DNA from: Kitasatospora arboriphila
Lineage (GTDB): Bacteria > Actinomycetota > Actinomycetes > Mycobacteriales > Mycobacteriaceae
Direction of reading: 5' to 3'
Length of the DNA stretch: 64,000 nt
Assembly: GCF_000717275.1 (NCBI RefSeq)
Contig: NZ_JNYV01000004.1
Location: 434,001-498,000, forward strand
In this document: positions 14,568 through 21,927 of the stretch, one piece after another
Position numbering within the stretch: position 1 is the stretch's first letter
Layout of the letters: the number at the start of each line of letters is the position of its first letter
Notes under the pieces: generated by a model
Seen by the model: the letters and a program-made list of their open reading frames with translations, nothing else
Database searches by the model: none
What the model was told of the DNA's origin: nothing
Program-made: the position numbers and the translations under genes

Positions 14568-14578
14568 GTCAGACTGAC
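14568..14578. promoter_or_regulatory. Perfect 11-bp palindrome upstream of the NRPS, candidate operator
   Basis: GTCAG-A-CTGAC is a perfect palindrome about 78 bases upstream of the NRPS start, beside an A/T-rich stretch in the 254-bp gap between tetR and the NRPS. It could bind the TetR-family protein encoded just upstream. Function is inferred from position only. Confidence 0.35.
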
Positions 14579-14744
14579 TATTTTTATCGCCCCGACGGAG
14601 TCTGGCCTGGTGACAGCCCTATCGCTGTTCGGAAATACTTTGTTACAAGCGGGGTTACACGCACGGCGGGCTAGTTACCCACGGTCGCAGCACAATAAAC
14701 GGGGAACGTTCAGCAGATGGTCACCCGGTGTTTGCACACAGCTG

Positions 14745-15335
14745 TTATCGAATGATCTTCGCGGTCACGATTGCCGTTAGTATCTCTATGATTTCGTCTG
14801 GTTCGGAGTCCGATTGCATGCCTGCTTCGGTGCGCCGCTCGTAGTCGGCGATCAACGCGAACATCGCCGTGGCGACGGCTGCGACCCGCCGGTTGCGGGC
14901 TGTTCGATCGGCATTGATCGATTTGGTCAGTCGTTCAAGTACTTTCGGCCATTCCGTGTCATGGCGCTGCAGTGTCTCGTCCGGCCAGGCCGTTCTGATG
15001 ACCTCGAGAAAGCGTGCGTAGTGGGTGCCCTTCATCTGCAGGATGGGTAGGACCAGGACGCTGATCAGGTCGCGGATGCTGGGCTCTTTGTTCTGTGCGG
15101 CAAGGTCTTTCAACATTTGTGACCGCACGAGCTCCATGGGTCCGAGACGTCGGGCGACGATCGCGGCGATCAGTCCTTCGCGGTTCCCGAAGTGATACTG
15201 CACGGCTGAGTTGTTGCGATGTCCGGCTTCGATCGCGATGTCGCGGAGCGGGACCTCGTAGCCGCGGGTGGCGATCAATCTCTCGGCGGCGTCGAGCAAT
15301 TCTCGCTTGCCGCGGTCGGTTCCGGTGTCCGTCAC
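14745..15335 (-). CDS. TetR/AcrR-family transcriptional regulator
   Basis: DNA-binding repressor-type protein of 196 residues. The N-terminal helix-turn-helix is clear: L-L-D-A-A-E-R-L-I-A-T-R-G-Y, then P-L-R-D-I-A-I-E-A-G and V-Q-Y-H-F-G-N-R-E-G-L. The C-terminal ligand domain is not recognisable beyond family level. The GTG start is set by a strong GGGAGGGG site seven bases upstream. It lies directly upstream of the NRPS on the same strand and is divergent from an SDR gene with an 89-bp shared gap, so it probably controls one or both. Ligand unknown. Confidence 0.9.
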   Translation of the reverse strand: MTDTGTDRGKRELLDAAERLIATRGYEVPLRDIAIEAGHRNNSAVQYHFGNREGLIAAIVARRLGPMELVRSQMLKDLAAQNKEPSIRDLISVLVLPILQMKGTHYARFLEVIRTAWPDETLQRHDTEWPKVLERLTKSINADRTARNRRVAAVATAMFALIADYERRTEAGMQSDSEPDEIIEILTAIVTAKIIR

Positions 15336-15399
15336 TGTGGCCCCTCCCGTCCCATTCCGCCGAGTCGGCCCGAATGAAGTTCGTAAGCCACATCACCGT

Positions 15400-15415
15400 T
15401 AAGCGGCCATGCTTA
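15400..15415. promoter_or_regulatory. Inverted repeat between tetR and the SDR gene, candidate operator
   Basis: TAAGC-N6-GCTTA lies 65 bases upstream of the tetR start and 10 bases before the SDR start. A further TAAGC half-site is at 15384-15388. The position would let one bound dimer control both divergent genes. It does not match the palindrome at 14568, so the two need not share a binding protein. Confidence 0.35.
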
Positions 15416-15424
15416 TATTGAACG

Positions 15425-16171
15425 ATGATTACCGACCCGCTGCACAAGAAAGTGGTCTTTGTCACTGGCGCCTCGTCCGGTCTGGGATCCGCTGTGGTCG
15501 AACTGTTTTCTGCGCGCGGCGCAGAAGTGTTCGGCTTCGCCCGTGATGCCGACCGCCTGGCGACAGTGTTCGACAGCGTGCCGGGCGGCCGGTTTCAGAT
15601 CGGCGACCTCGTCGATGCGCAGCAGTGTCGGCGTGCGATCGAGGCCTGTGTGGATCGGTTCGGCAGGATCGACGCACTCGTGAACGTGGCGGGCGCACAC
15701 ACCATGCGTCACACCACGGAGGTGACCGACGACGATTGGCAGCGCGATCTCGCTGTCAATCTGAGTGGTCCTTTTCATCTGATCCAGGCGGCATTGCCTC
15801 AGCTGATCGAGAACCGGGGGAGCATCGTCAACGTCTCGTCGGTGGCGGGGGTCCAGGGTCAGGCGTACTCAGCTGGCTACTGCGCTGCCAAACACGGTCT
15901 CGTCGGCCTCACCCGAGCGCTTGCCGTGGAGTACGCCCACACGGGACTGCGGGTCAATGCGGTGTGCCCTGGAGGGATGTTGACCCCACAGGTCACAAAC
16001 TTCGCGCCGCCCTCGAACGCCGACTTCGACCTGGTGATGCGAGCGGCGTCACCGCGAGGATTCGCCGACACCGCGGACGTCGCGAAATTGATCGCGTTCC
16101 TCGCCAGCGATGACGCCGCAGCCGTGCACGGTGCGGTCTACGCGGCCGACAACGGTCGGTCCGCGGACTGA
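15425..16171 (+). CDS. SDR family NAD(P)-dependent oxidoreductase
   Basis: Classical short-chain dehydrogenase of 248 residues. The Rossmann glycine motif TGASSGLG is near residue 15, N-V-A-G-A-H near 86, the catalytic serine in N-V-S-S-V-A near 138, and the Y-C-A-A-K catalytic pair near 155-159. The C-terminal N-G-R-S-A-D ends the fold normally. Substrate cannot be told. It is divergent from tetR and is the only plus-strand gene beside the NRPS operon, so it may supply or modify a precursor, or simply be a separate target of the regulator. The family is certain, the role unknown. Confidence 0.9.
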   Translation: MITDPLHKKVVFVTGASSGLGSAVVELFSARGAEVFGFARDADRLATVFDSVPGGRFQIGDLVDAQQCRRAIEACVDRFGRIDALVNVAGAHTMRHTTEVTDDDWQRDLAVNLSGPFHLIQAALPQLIENRGSIVNVSSVAGVQGQAYSAGYCAAKHGLVGLTRALAVEYAHTGLRVNAVCPGGMLTPQVTNFAPPSNADFDLVMRAASPRGFADTADVAKLIAFLASDDAAAVHGAVYAADNGRSAD

Positions 16172-16172
16172 C

Positions 16173-16691
16173 TCAGTCGCCGGTCCGTTGCCACGGATTG
16201 GTGTGGCCGTCGGGGATCAGCCCGTCGAACATCGCACGCATGTCGTCGGACAGTTTCATCAGTTCGACGTAGGACCCGATCGGACCGCCGCCGATGTAGG
16301 CGAACTCCATCCCGACGCCCTCGAACACACCGTCCTGGAGGATCTCTGTGCCCGCAGCCTTCAGGTCGGCGATGGCGGAGTCGAAATCGTCTGGGAGCCA
16401 GGCGATGTGGTGAAGGCCCGGCCCGTGCGCATCGAGGAATTCGGTGTAGAGATTGACTCCTGAGACGGGCTGGATCAATTCGAGCTGCTGACCGCCGGCG
16501 TATCCCAGCGATACATGGATCGAGTAGTCGGCGGGCGCGCCGCGGTAGGAGCATGCGTCTGGGCCGAATGCCACGTCCGGGATGCGCAACCACGATCGGA
16601 CGCCGTAGCGGTCGGTGAACTCCTTTTCAGCGGCGTCGATGTCGGCCACGACCCACGCGACCTGAAAGATCGGCCCGTCGGCAACGTTCAC
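16173..16691 (-). CDS. VOC (glyoxalase/bleomycin resistance) family protein
   Basis: Vicinal-oxygen-chelate fold protein of about 172 residues, related to glyoxalase_4 / methylmalonyl-CoA epimerase-like proteins. Two beta-alpha-beta repeats are visible: Q-V-A-W-V-V-A-D-I-D near the start, and G-L-H-H-I-A-W-L-P-D-D-F near residue 95. Candidate metal ligands are the His of G-L-H-H, the Glu of Q-Q-L-E-L and a late Glu (S-Y-V-E-L-M). The GTG start at 16691 lies one base past the stop of the upstream gene; there is no better start without a large overlap, though its ribosome site is weak. Substrate unknown. Confidence 0.85.
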   Translation of the reverse strand: MNVADGPIFQVAWVVADIDAAEKEFTDRYGVRSWLRIPDVAFGPDACSYRGAPADYSIHVSLGYAGGQQLELIQPVSGVNLYTEFLDAHGPGLHHIAWLPDDFDSAIADLKAAGTEILQDGVFEGVGMEFAYIGGGPIGSYVELMKLSDDMRAMFDGLIPDGHTNPWQRTGD

Positions 16692-16692
16692 C

Positions 16693-17217
16693 TCAGGAAC
16701 CGATCGCCAGCGCGAGTGCCATGAAGAGCATGAGGACAAATGACGTCATGAGGCCGCCGATGGCGATGCCTGTCCATGCCTGGGCCTCGCCTGTCTCCCC
16801 GGTGTTCTTCATCTGACCCAAGCCGACGAATCCCATGATCACCGCCGCGGGGGCGAGCAGCGCTCCCAGGCAGATGAACGTGGCGGGTACGGAGATGAGG
16901 GCGCAGATCATGGCCGCGTTGGCCATCGAGTTCGTTCGGGGGCGGGCGGTCGCATACGGGTTGACCGGGTACGCGTAGAGGCCGGGTGAACCGCCTGGAT
17001 ACGTCAGCGGCGGATAGGCGCCGGGGTACGGGGGATATGCGGGGTCGAGGCTCGCGAGCGGATCTCGGAATCCGCCCGATCCTTCGGGGTCGTACGACGG
17101 CCAGTGGCCGGATGACCATGAGTCGGTGGCGATGGGCTCCGTGCTGTGCGTTCGACCGGCGGGCGTGGCCTTGGTGAGATCAGGCCGTTGACGATCGGAA
17201 TCCTGGCCTTGTGTCAT
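16693..17217 (-). CDS. DUF4190-type two-helix membrane protein
   Basis: A 174-residue protein with a long Pro/Tyr/Ser-rich cytoplasmic N-terminus (residues 1-95) and two hydrophobic helices at about 100-135 and 148-172, separated by a short G-Q-M-K-N-T-G-E segment. This matches the DUF4190 layout common in actinobacteria; function is unknown. ATG at 17217 follows a GGAGCG site. It is followed at once by the VOC gene, so the two are probably cotranscribed. Confidence 0.8.
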   Translation of the reverse strand: MTQGQDSDRQRPDLTKATPAGRTHSTEPIATDSWSSGHWPSYDPEGSGGFRDPLASLDPAYPPYPGAYPPLTYPGGSPGLYAYPVNPYATARPRTNSMANAAMICALISVPATFICLGALLAPAAVIMGFVGLGQMKNTGETGEAQAWTGIAIGGLMTSFVLMLFMALALAIGS

Positions 17218-17337
17218 CGGTGCGCTCCGCTCGTTCGGCTGTCCATCGCCTGCTCGTGCCAGCTTATGCGCCGCCCACCGGGAGCCGGCGAGATCAGTGG
17301 CGCATTCGGCGTCACGGCGGTCGCCTGAGACGACGAA

Positions 17338-17375
17338 GCGCGGTGCCCGGCCACCGAAGTGACCCGGCACCGCGC
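17338..17375 (-). terminator. Hairpin downstream of the lipoprotein gene
   Basis: A 10-bp stem (GCGCGGTGCC / GGCACCGCGC) with an 18-base loop begins 28 bases past the lipoprotein stop. It lacks a U tract, as is common in mycolic actinobacteria, so it is a probable rather than certain terminator. Confidence 0.5.
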
Positions 17376-17402
17376 ATCGGTTCCGATCAGGTTGCGGTCG
17401 CG

Positions 17403-17921
17403 TCAGCCGCCGTGCGTGGACCCCATGGAGGCGAGGTCGGTGACGGACGATCCTGCAAGCTTCCAGGTGCCGTCGGCGTAGACGTAGTCGATGGGCATGG
17501 CCACCGGCTGCGGGGTGTGCGGGCTCGCCACCTCGACGTTCGCGGTGGCCTTGTTCTCTCCGTTCACCGTCACCGTTGTGACAGTGAACTTGTCCGGGGT
17601 GTAACCGGCGGTGGTGAAGCCGCGCGACAATCCGGTCAGCTGTGCGCCGATGGACGGATCCGTCGAGTCGACCAGCTTCGCCGAGTCGGCAGGCGCGGTC
17701 TCGGGCGTGAGGACCGTGCGCAAGATCTCCTGTGCCGTGGAGCTCTCGAGGGTCGACCCCGACTCGGTGGCCGTGCCGGACGTGTCCGCAGAGCTCTGGG
17801 ATGTCGCCGAGGCCGTGGTCGAGGATGCGGATTCGGACTCGCTGTCGTCGCTGCACGCGGCGACTCCGAAGACGGTCAGGCCGACCAGGGCGATGCCGGC
17901 CACACTCTTGCGAAAGTTCAT
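17403..17921 (-). CDS. Secreted lipoprotein, Mtb12/CFP2-like domain
   Basis: A 172-residue exported lipoprotein. A basic start (M-N-F-R-K-S), hydrophobic core and lipobox V-A-A-C at about residue 23 give a type II signal peptide. A Ser/Thr/Asp-rich spacer (about 25-60) leads to a C-terminal globular domain that resembles the low-molecular-weight antigen Mtb12 family of mycobacteria. The ATG at 17921 sits five bases after AGGAG; a GTG two codons upstream is poorly spaced. It is a single gene with a hairpin behind it. The membrane location is well supported; function is unknown. Confidence 0.85.
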   Translation of the reverse strand: MNFRKSVAGIALVGLTVFGVAACSDDSESESASSTTASATSQSSADTSGTATESGSTLESSTAQEILRTVLTPETAPADSAKLVDSTDPSIGAQLTGLSRGFTTAGYTPDKFTVTTVTVNGENKATANVEVASPHTPQPVAMPIDYVYADGTWKLAGSSVTDLASMGSTHGG

Positions 17922-18251
17922 ATGCACTCCTAGAACCGATTAAGTAAGCCAACACTAACCTAGGTGCGCGCGACGTGTCCGACGAGGTCAGGTGCACGTC
18001 CGGCGGATTTCGATGCCTCGATCGGCAGTACGGGTGCTTCATCGGCAAGTTCGGTCTGACCGGTGCGGACGACTAGTGACCCTTGCGAAAGATGTTGTGA
18101 TTGAGCCTTTTACGGCATCAAGCGCTAGATTTGCGGTGCCGGTCGCCATCCGAGGAGGGGGTTGCGGTCGGCGCAGTGCACACGATCGCGGCGGGTCGTC
18201 GTCGACACGGCGTGCGCTGCGACGGTCATCACGGAAGGGGGAGCGAAGTCC
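17922..18251. other. 330-bp intergenic region between divergent lipoprotein and LuxR-type genes
   Basis: No gene was seen. It must carry the promoters of both flanking genes. An A/T-rich stretch lies just upstream of the lipoprotein (17937-17965), and another A/T-richer segment at about 18090-18130 is upstream of the LuxR-type gene. I could not fix convincing -10/-35 pairs. Confidence 0.5.
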
Positions 18252-18542
18252 ATGACAGTCGAAGATGTGCATCCGGGGCGCACTCCCGGCGCGGGGGGCC
18301 AGGCGGATTCGGTGGCCGTACCCACCCTCTCTCCGCGGGAGGTAGAGGTGCTCCTGGCCTGGTTTGCGGCCGACTCCAAAGTCGAGGCGGCAGCATCGCT
18401 GTTCATCACGCCGGCCACCGTCAGCACCCACATCACCCGGATCCGGGGCAAGTACGATCTTGTCGGCCGACCGGCCCGTACAAAAGCGCAGCTGCTCGCG
18501 CGGGCCATCCAAGACGGGTACACGCACCTCGACGACTGGTGA
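18252..18542 (+). CDS. Small LuxR-type HTH regulator
   Basis: A 96-residue protein that is almost only a GerE/LuxR DNA-binding domain: L-S-P-R-E-V-E-V-L at about residue 24, then I-T-P-A-T-V-S-T-H-I-T-R-I-R-G-K-Y, the recognition helix. There is no receiver or ligand domain. The ATG at 18252 follows a GGGGGAG site by nine bases; a TTG at 18162 would add 30 unrelated residues. It stands directly upstream of the rplN promoter, where mycobacteria carry unrelated genes between rpsQ and rplN. Target unknown. Confidence 0.8.
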   Translation: MTVEDVHPGRTPGAGGQADSVAVPTLSPREVEVLLAWFAADSKVEAAASLFITPATVSTHITRIRGKYDLVGRPARTKAQLLARAIQDGYTHLDDW

Positions 18543-18586
18543 AAACCCGACGTCAGTGTTGTGTCTCGGGTCCTTCTCGCAGCAAT

Positions 18587-18615
18587 TTGGTTTCCACCTG
18601 CTGGTTCTCTACACT
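18587..18615 (+). promoter_or_regulatory. SigA-type promoter of the rplN transcript
   Basis: -35 TTGGTT (18587-18592), exactly 17 bases, -10 TACACT (18610-18615). The sequence after the -10 (GAGCGGTTGCCT) recurs downstream of the rpsH promoter at 23432-23437, which supports both calls. Confidence 0.75.
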
Positions 18616-18626
18616 TGAGCGGTTGC

Positions 18627-18646
18627 CTGGGCACAGTTGTGCCCGG
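18627..18646 (+). other. Hairpin in the rplN leader
   Basis: An 8-bp stem (CTGGGCAC / GTGCCCGG, one G-U pair) with loop AGTT sits near the expected 5' end of the rplN mRNA. It may stabilise the leader or take part in control. Confidence 0.45.
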
Positions 18647-18717
18647 GCGGCGAGACCGCGTGCGTCGGGTCGGAAATTCGGCGTGCAAGAAGTAAACCAG
18701 GTCAAGGAGACTACAAA

Positions 18718-19086
18718 GTGATCCAGCAGGAGTCACGCCTGCGGGTCGCCGACAACACGGGTGCCAAGGAAATCTTGTGCATTCGCGTGCTCGGAGGCTC
18801 GTCACGGCGCTACGCCGGCATCGGTGACGTCATCGTCGCCACTGTCAAAGACGCCATCCCCGGCGGAAACGTCAAGCGGGGAGAGGTTGTCAAAGCGGTC
18901 ATCGTGCGCACCACCAAGGAGCGCCGCCGTCCGGACGGTTCGTACATCCGTTTCGACGAGAATGCCGCCGTCATCATCAAGAACGAAAGCGATCCTCGCG
19001 GAACCCGCATCTTCGGCCCGGTCGGCCGTGAGCTGCGCGAGAAGAAGTTCATGAAGATCGTCTCGCTGGCTCCGGAGGTGCTCTGA
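18718..19086 (+). CDS. rplN: 50S ribosomal protein L14
   Basis: L14 of 122 residues, the normal length. Typical [17 protein letters not shown] opening and C-terminal [10 protein letters not shown]. It binds 23S rRNA at the subunit interface with L19. The GTG start follows AAGGAG by nine bases. It is the first gene of the spc operon's proximal half, with one base between its stop and rplX. Identification is certain. Confidence 0.98.
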   Translation: MIQQESRLRVADNTGAKEILCIRVLGGSSRRYAGIGDVIVATVKDAIPGGNVKRGEVVKAVIVRTTKERRRPDGSYIRFDENAAVIIKNESDPRGTRIFGPVGRELREKKFMKIVSLAPEVL

Positions 19087-19087
19087 C

Positions 19088-19402
19088 ATGAAGATCCACA
19101 AGGGCGACACCGTGATCGTCGTCTCCGGTAAGGACAAGGGCGCCAAGGGCAAGGTCATCGAGTCCTACCCGCAGCGCAGCCGCATCCTCGTCGAAGGCGT
19201 CAACCGCATCAAGAAGCACACCTCGGCCTCGCAGAACGAGCGCGGCGCATCCTCGGGCGGCATCGTCACCCAGGAAGCCCCCATCCACGTCTCGAACGTG
19301 ATGGTCGTCGATTCCGACGGCACCCCGACGCGCATCGGCTACCGCACCGACGACAACGGCAAGCGCGTGCGCATTTCCCGCAAGAACGGGAAGGACATCT
19401 GA
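19088..19402 (+). CDS. rplX: 50S ribosomal protein L24
   Basis: L24 of 104 residues with the KOW motif ([18 protein letters not shown]) at residues 6-23. It starts large-subunit assembly by binding 23S domain I. It begins one base after rplN and is followed by rplE with a one-base gap, so the genes are translated as a coupled set. Certain. Confidence 0.98.
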   Translation: MKIHKGDTVIVVSGKDKGAKGKVIESYPQRSRILVEGVNRIKKHTSASQNERGASSGGIVTQEAPIHVSNVMVVDSDGTPTRIGYRTDDNGKRVRISRKNGKDI

Positions 19403-19403
19403 C

Positions 19404-19982
19404 ATGAGCACAACTGAGAAGATCCAGCCGCGACTGAAGCTTCGCTACCGCGAAGAGATCAAAGACGCGCTGAACAAAGAGTTCGCCTACGACAACGTCA
19501 TGCAGATCCCCGGCGTCGTCAAGGTCGTGGTCAACATGGGTGTCGGCGACGCCGCCCGTGACGCCAAGCTGATCAACGGCGCCATCAAGGACCTGGAACT
19601 GATCACCGGTCAGAAGCCAGAAGTTCGTCGGGCCCGCAAGTCGATCGCACAGTTCAAGCTGCGTGAAGGCATGCCCATCGGCGCCCGCGTCACCCTGCGT
19701 GGCGACCGCATGTGGGAGTTCCTCGACCGCCTCGTGTCGATCGCACTTCCGCGTATCCGTGACTTCCGTGGCCTGAGCGATCGCCAGTTCGACGGCAACG
19801 GCAACTACACCTTCGGTCTCAACGAGCAGTCGATGTTCCACGAGATCAACATCGACAACATCGACCGTCCGCGTGGCATGGACATCACCGTCGTCACCAC
19901 CGCGACCAACGATGACGAAGGTCGGGCACTGCTGCGTCAGCTCGGCTTCCCGTTCAAAGACCCCAACGTGAAGGACAACTGA
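19404..19982 (+). CDS. rplE: 50S ribosomal protein L5
   Basis: L5 of 192 residues, slightly longer than the enterobacterial form because of an N-terminal extension. Recognisable blocks are [21 protein letters not shown] and G-M-D-I-T-V-V-T. It binds 5S rRNA in the central protuberance. One-base gaps on both sides tie it to rplX and rpsZ. Certain. Confidence 0.98.
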   Translation: MSTTEKIQPRLKLRYREEIKDALNKEFAYDNVMQIPGVVKVVVNMGVGDAARDAKLINGAIKDLELITGQKPEVRRARKSIAQFKLREGMPIGARVTLRGDRMWEFLDRLVSIALPRIRDFRGLSDRQFDGNGNYTFGLNEQSMFHEINIDNIDRPRGMDITVVTTATNDDEGRALLRQLGFPFKDPNVKDN

Positions 19983-19983
19983 C

Positions 19984-20169
19984 ATGGCAAAGAAGGCTCT
20001 GGTCAACAAGGCCAACAAGAAGCCCAAGTTCGCCGTGCGTGGCTACACCCGCTGCAACCGTTGCGGTCGCCCGCACTCGGTGTTCCGCAAGTTCGGCCTG
20101 TGCCGAATCTGCTTGCGCGAGATGGCACACGCGGGCGAGCTGCCCGGCGTGCAGAAGAGCAGCTGGTGA
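19984..20169 (+). CDS. rpsZ: 30S ribosomal protein S14, zinc (type Z) form
   Basis: A 61-residue S14 of the short zinc-binding form: C-N-R-C and C-R-I-C form the Cys4 site. It starts one base after rplE. In most genomes rpsH follows directly; here a hairpin terminator and a 3.5 kb insert follow instead, so rpsZ is the last gene of this transcript. Certain. Confidence 0.98.
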   Translation: MAKKALVNKANKKPKFAVRGYTRCNRCGRPHSVFRKFGLCRICLREMAHAGELPGVQKSSW

Positions 20170-20203
20170 TCTGGTAGCCACCAGGCTCACCGTCAGGCTT
20201 TGA

Positions 20204-20239
20204 CGAAAGGCGCTCCACCTTCGGGTGGGGCGCCTTTCG
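20204..20239. terminator. Strong hairpin terminator after rpsZ
   Basis: A 16-bp stem (CGAAAGGCGC-T-CCACC / GGTGG-G-GCGCCTTTCG, one internal G-T pair) closed by a TTCG tetraloop. It lies 35 bases past rpsZ and 21 bases past the convergent DUF4262 gene, so it can serve both strands. Confidence 0.75.
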
Positions 20240-20259
20240 CGTCGGCGGGGAGCGCGTGG

Positions 20260-20868
20260 TCAAGGTCTGTTCTTGTGTCGCTGTGTGTGACGTCGCTGGG
20301 CTCGGTTCGGTCCGGTGTGTGGGGTGATGACTCGCGGGCCCCTCGGTCGGTTGTCATCGCTCGGCAGGACGCCCTTGAGCAGCTGATGTTCGGGGCGCAG
20401 AGCGTAACCCTCCTCCCACGGGTGCTGCCCATACTCGTCCGGCCAAACGACTTGCAGCGCAGGCGAATCGGGAAACAGTTCGTTTGTGATGATCAGATCG
20501 TCCTTGTCGATCAGCTCGATCAGGCGGACGGGGACATCGATCGATTGCAGTGGCACGTCGACCCTCTGGTCGACGATGTCGGTCCACTCGTATCGGTGGA
20601 GCACGTTGCCGAGCTCGTTGAGGACCGAACCGCTTGTCCTGGCGTCGAGCCCGTACACGACGAGTTCGGGTAGTGAATGCAGGCCGAGGCCGGTTGTGTA
20701 GGCGAACGAGCAGTCGGGCGGCTCGCACTCGGGTGAGTTGCACTCGCACTCCTCGCTCACGGCTGTTACGGCCCAGCCGTGGGCGCGGATCCTCGAAATG
20801 GTGGCGTTCACTCGCGGATCGCGGTGCCAGCGTGGAAGGCCTCGGATGGCTGCGGCGTGGTCGGACAT
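20260..20868 (-). CDS. DUF4262 domain-containing protein
   Basis: A 202-residue cytoplasmic protein of unknown function. The F-A-Y-T-T-G-L motif (about 55-61) and a late W-P-D-E-Y-G segment match DUF4262. Just before the motif is a cysteine cluster at residues 41, 43, 48 and 53 that could bind a metal. The C-terminus is basic (R-A-Q-R-R-H-T-Q-R-H-K-N-R). The ATG is preceded by AAGGAG. It is the first gene of the insert that splits the spc operon and faces the rpsZ terminator. Confidence 0.8.
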   Translation of the reverse strand: MSDHAAAIRGLPRWHRDPRVNATISRIRAHGWAVTAVSEECECNSPECEPPDCSFAYTTGLGLHSLPELVVYGLDARTSGSVLNELGNVLHRYEWTDIVDQRVDVPLQSIDVPVRLIELIDKDDLIITNELFPDSPALQVVWPDEYGQHPWEEGYALRPEHQLLKGVLPSDDNRPRGPRVITPHTGPNRAQRRHTQRHKNRP

Positions 20869-20982
20869 GTTCGCTCCTTCGTTCGGTTGCGACCACTAGA
20901 GCAGTGGGGTCGGACAAGTCACCACGATCGACCCGCTGCATGGCTGCCGAGGGAAATGTGCCCTTCACTGCAGGTCAGGGGG

Positions 20983-21927
20983 ATGATCTTGGTGCGACTG
21001 GGGCCGTCCACATTGTTGGTGCGTCTGATCGCCATGGAGATCGGTGTCTACAGTCGTCCGGAGCTGCAGCTGCAGGGGCTGGATGGGTGGCAACTGCGCA
21101 AACAGGTTCGCGACGGTTCGCTGATCAGGCTGCGCCCCGGCTGGTACGCAACGGAGACGGCCAATGCTGTTGTCGTGGAGGCTGTTCGACGCGGCGGTGC
21201 GCTCAGCTGTGTGTCGGCCCTGCGCCATCACGGACTGTGGGTGCCGCCGGGCTACGACCGCGTTCACGTGCGGGTCAGTAAATACAACAAAACGCACGGC
21301 ACACGTTCGTGCCAGGGTCACGGGCGGCCGATGCCGGTCACCACGGCGGTCGACTCGATTCCGGTGGCGCTCGACTGCGCCGCCCGGTGTATGGGTGCCG
21401 AGGACTGGATTGTCGTCTGCGACTCTGCGCTGAACCCGGGCGGCCTGACGGTCGCCGGGCTCAAATTGGCGATGGGCACTGTGACACAACGAATTTCGAA
21501 CCTGATGGACAAGTGCGAACCGGAATCTCAGTCGGGGACCGAATCGATCACGCGCCTACGGCTTCGTGCAGCGGGGTTCACCGTGGTCGTGCAACCGGTG
21601 ATCCTCGGGATCGGCCGAGTCGACATGCGGGTGGGCCGGCTGCTCATCGAGTGCGACAGCCAGAGGCACCACACCAGCCTGGAGAACTACCGCAATGATC
21701 GTCGTCGCGACCGAAAGGCCTTGCTGGACAGGTGGCTGACGATGCGGATCACCTATGACGACGTCCTGTACGGCTGGGACGAGGTCCTCGCCGACATCCG
21801 GTCCATCACCCGGACCGACCGCCATCGCTTTCGCACCACGATCGTCCCCGTCGGTGGTCGCGAAGGGTTATCTGCCCTCGGTGACCGTGCTGCGGGATGG
21901 AAGGTGGTGAGGTCAGCGGCCGAGTAG
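20983..21927 (+). CDS. AbiEi-like N-terminus with DUF559/Vsr-type nuclease-like C-terminus
   Basis: About 314 residues. The N-terminal part has the winged-helix pattern of AbiEi-type antitoxin proteins (S-R-P-E-L then R-L-R-P-G-W-Y-A-T). The C-terminal part reads L-I-E-C-D-S-Q-R-H-H, then N-D-R-R-R-D-R-K-A-L-L-D-R, the signature of the DUF559 branch of the Vsr/PD-(D/E)XK fold. The family is common in actinobacteria, function untested. Start choice: ATG 20983 with GGGGG upstream, or ATG 21034, which removes 17 residues. No cognate toxin is adjacent. Its last 15 bases overlap the convergent TerD gene. Confidence 0.75.
   Translation: MILVRLGPSTLLVRLIAMEIGVYSRPELQLQGLDGWQLRKQVRDGSLIRLRPGWYATETANAVVVEAVRRGGALSCVSALRHHGLWVPPGYDRVHVRVSKYNKTHGTRSCQGHGRPMPVTTAVDSIPVALDCAARCMGAEDWIVVCDSALNPGGLTVAGLKLAMGTVTQRISNLMDKCEPESQSGTESITRLRLRAAGFTVVVQPVILGIGRVDMRVGRLLIECDSQRHHTSLENYRNDRRRDRKALLDRWLTMRITYDDVLYGWDEVLADIRSITRTDRHRFRTTIVPVGGREGLSALGDRAAGWKVVRSAAE

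Noticed and set aside
17937..17970. Possible IdeR/DtxR iron box upstream of the lipoprotein gene
   Set aside because: Only the left half (TAGGTTAG) fits; the right half does not, so I do not call a site.
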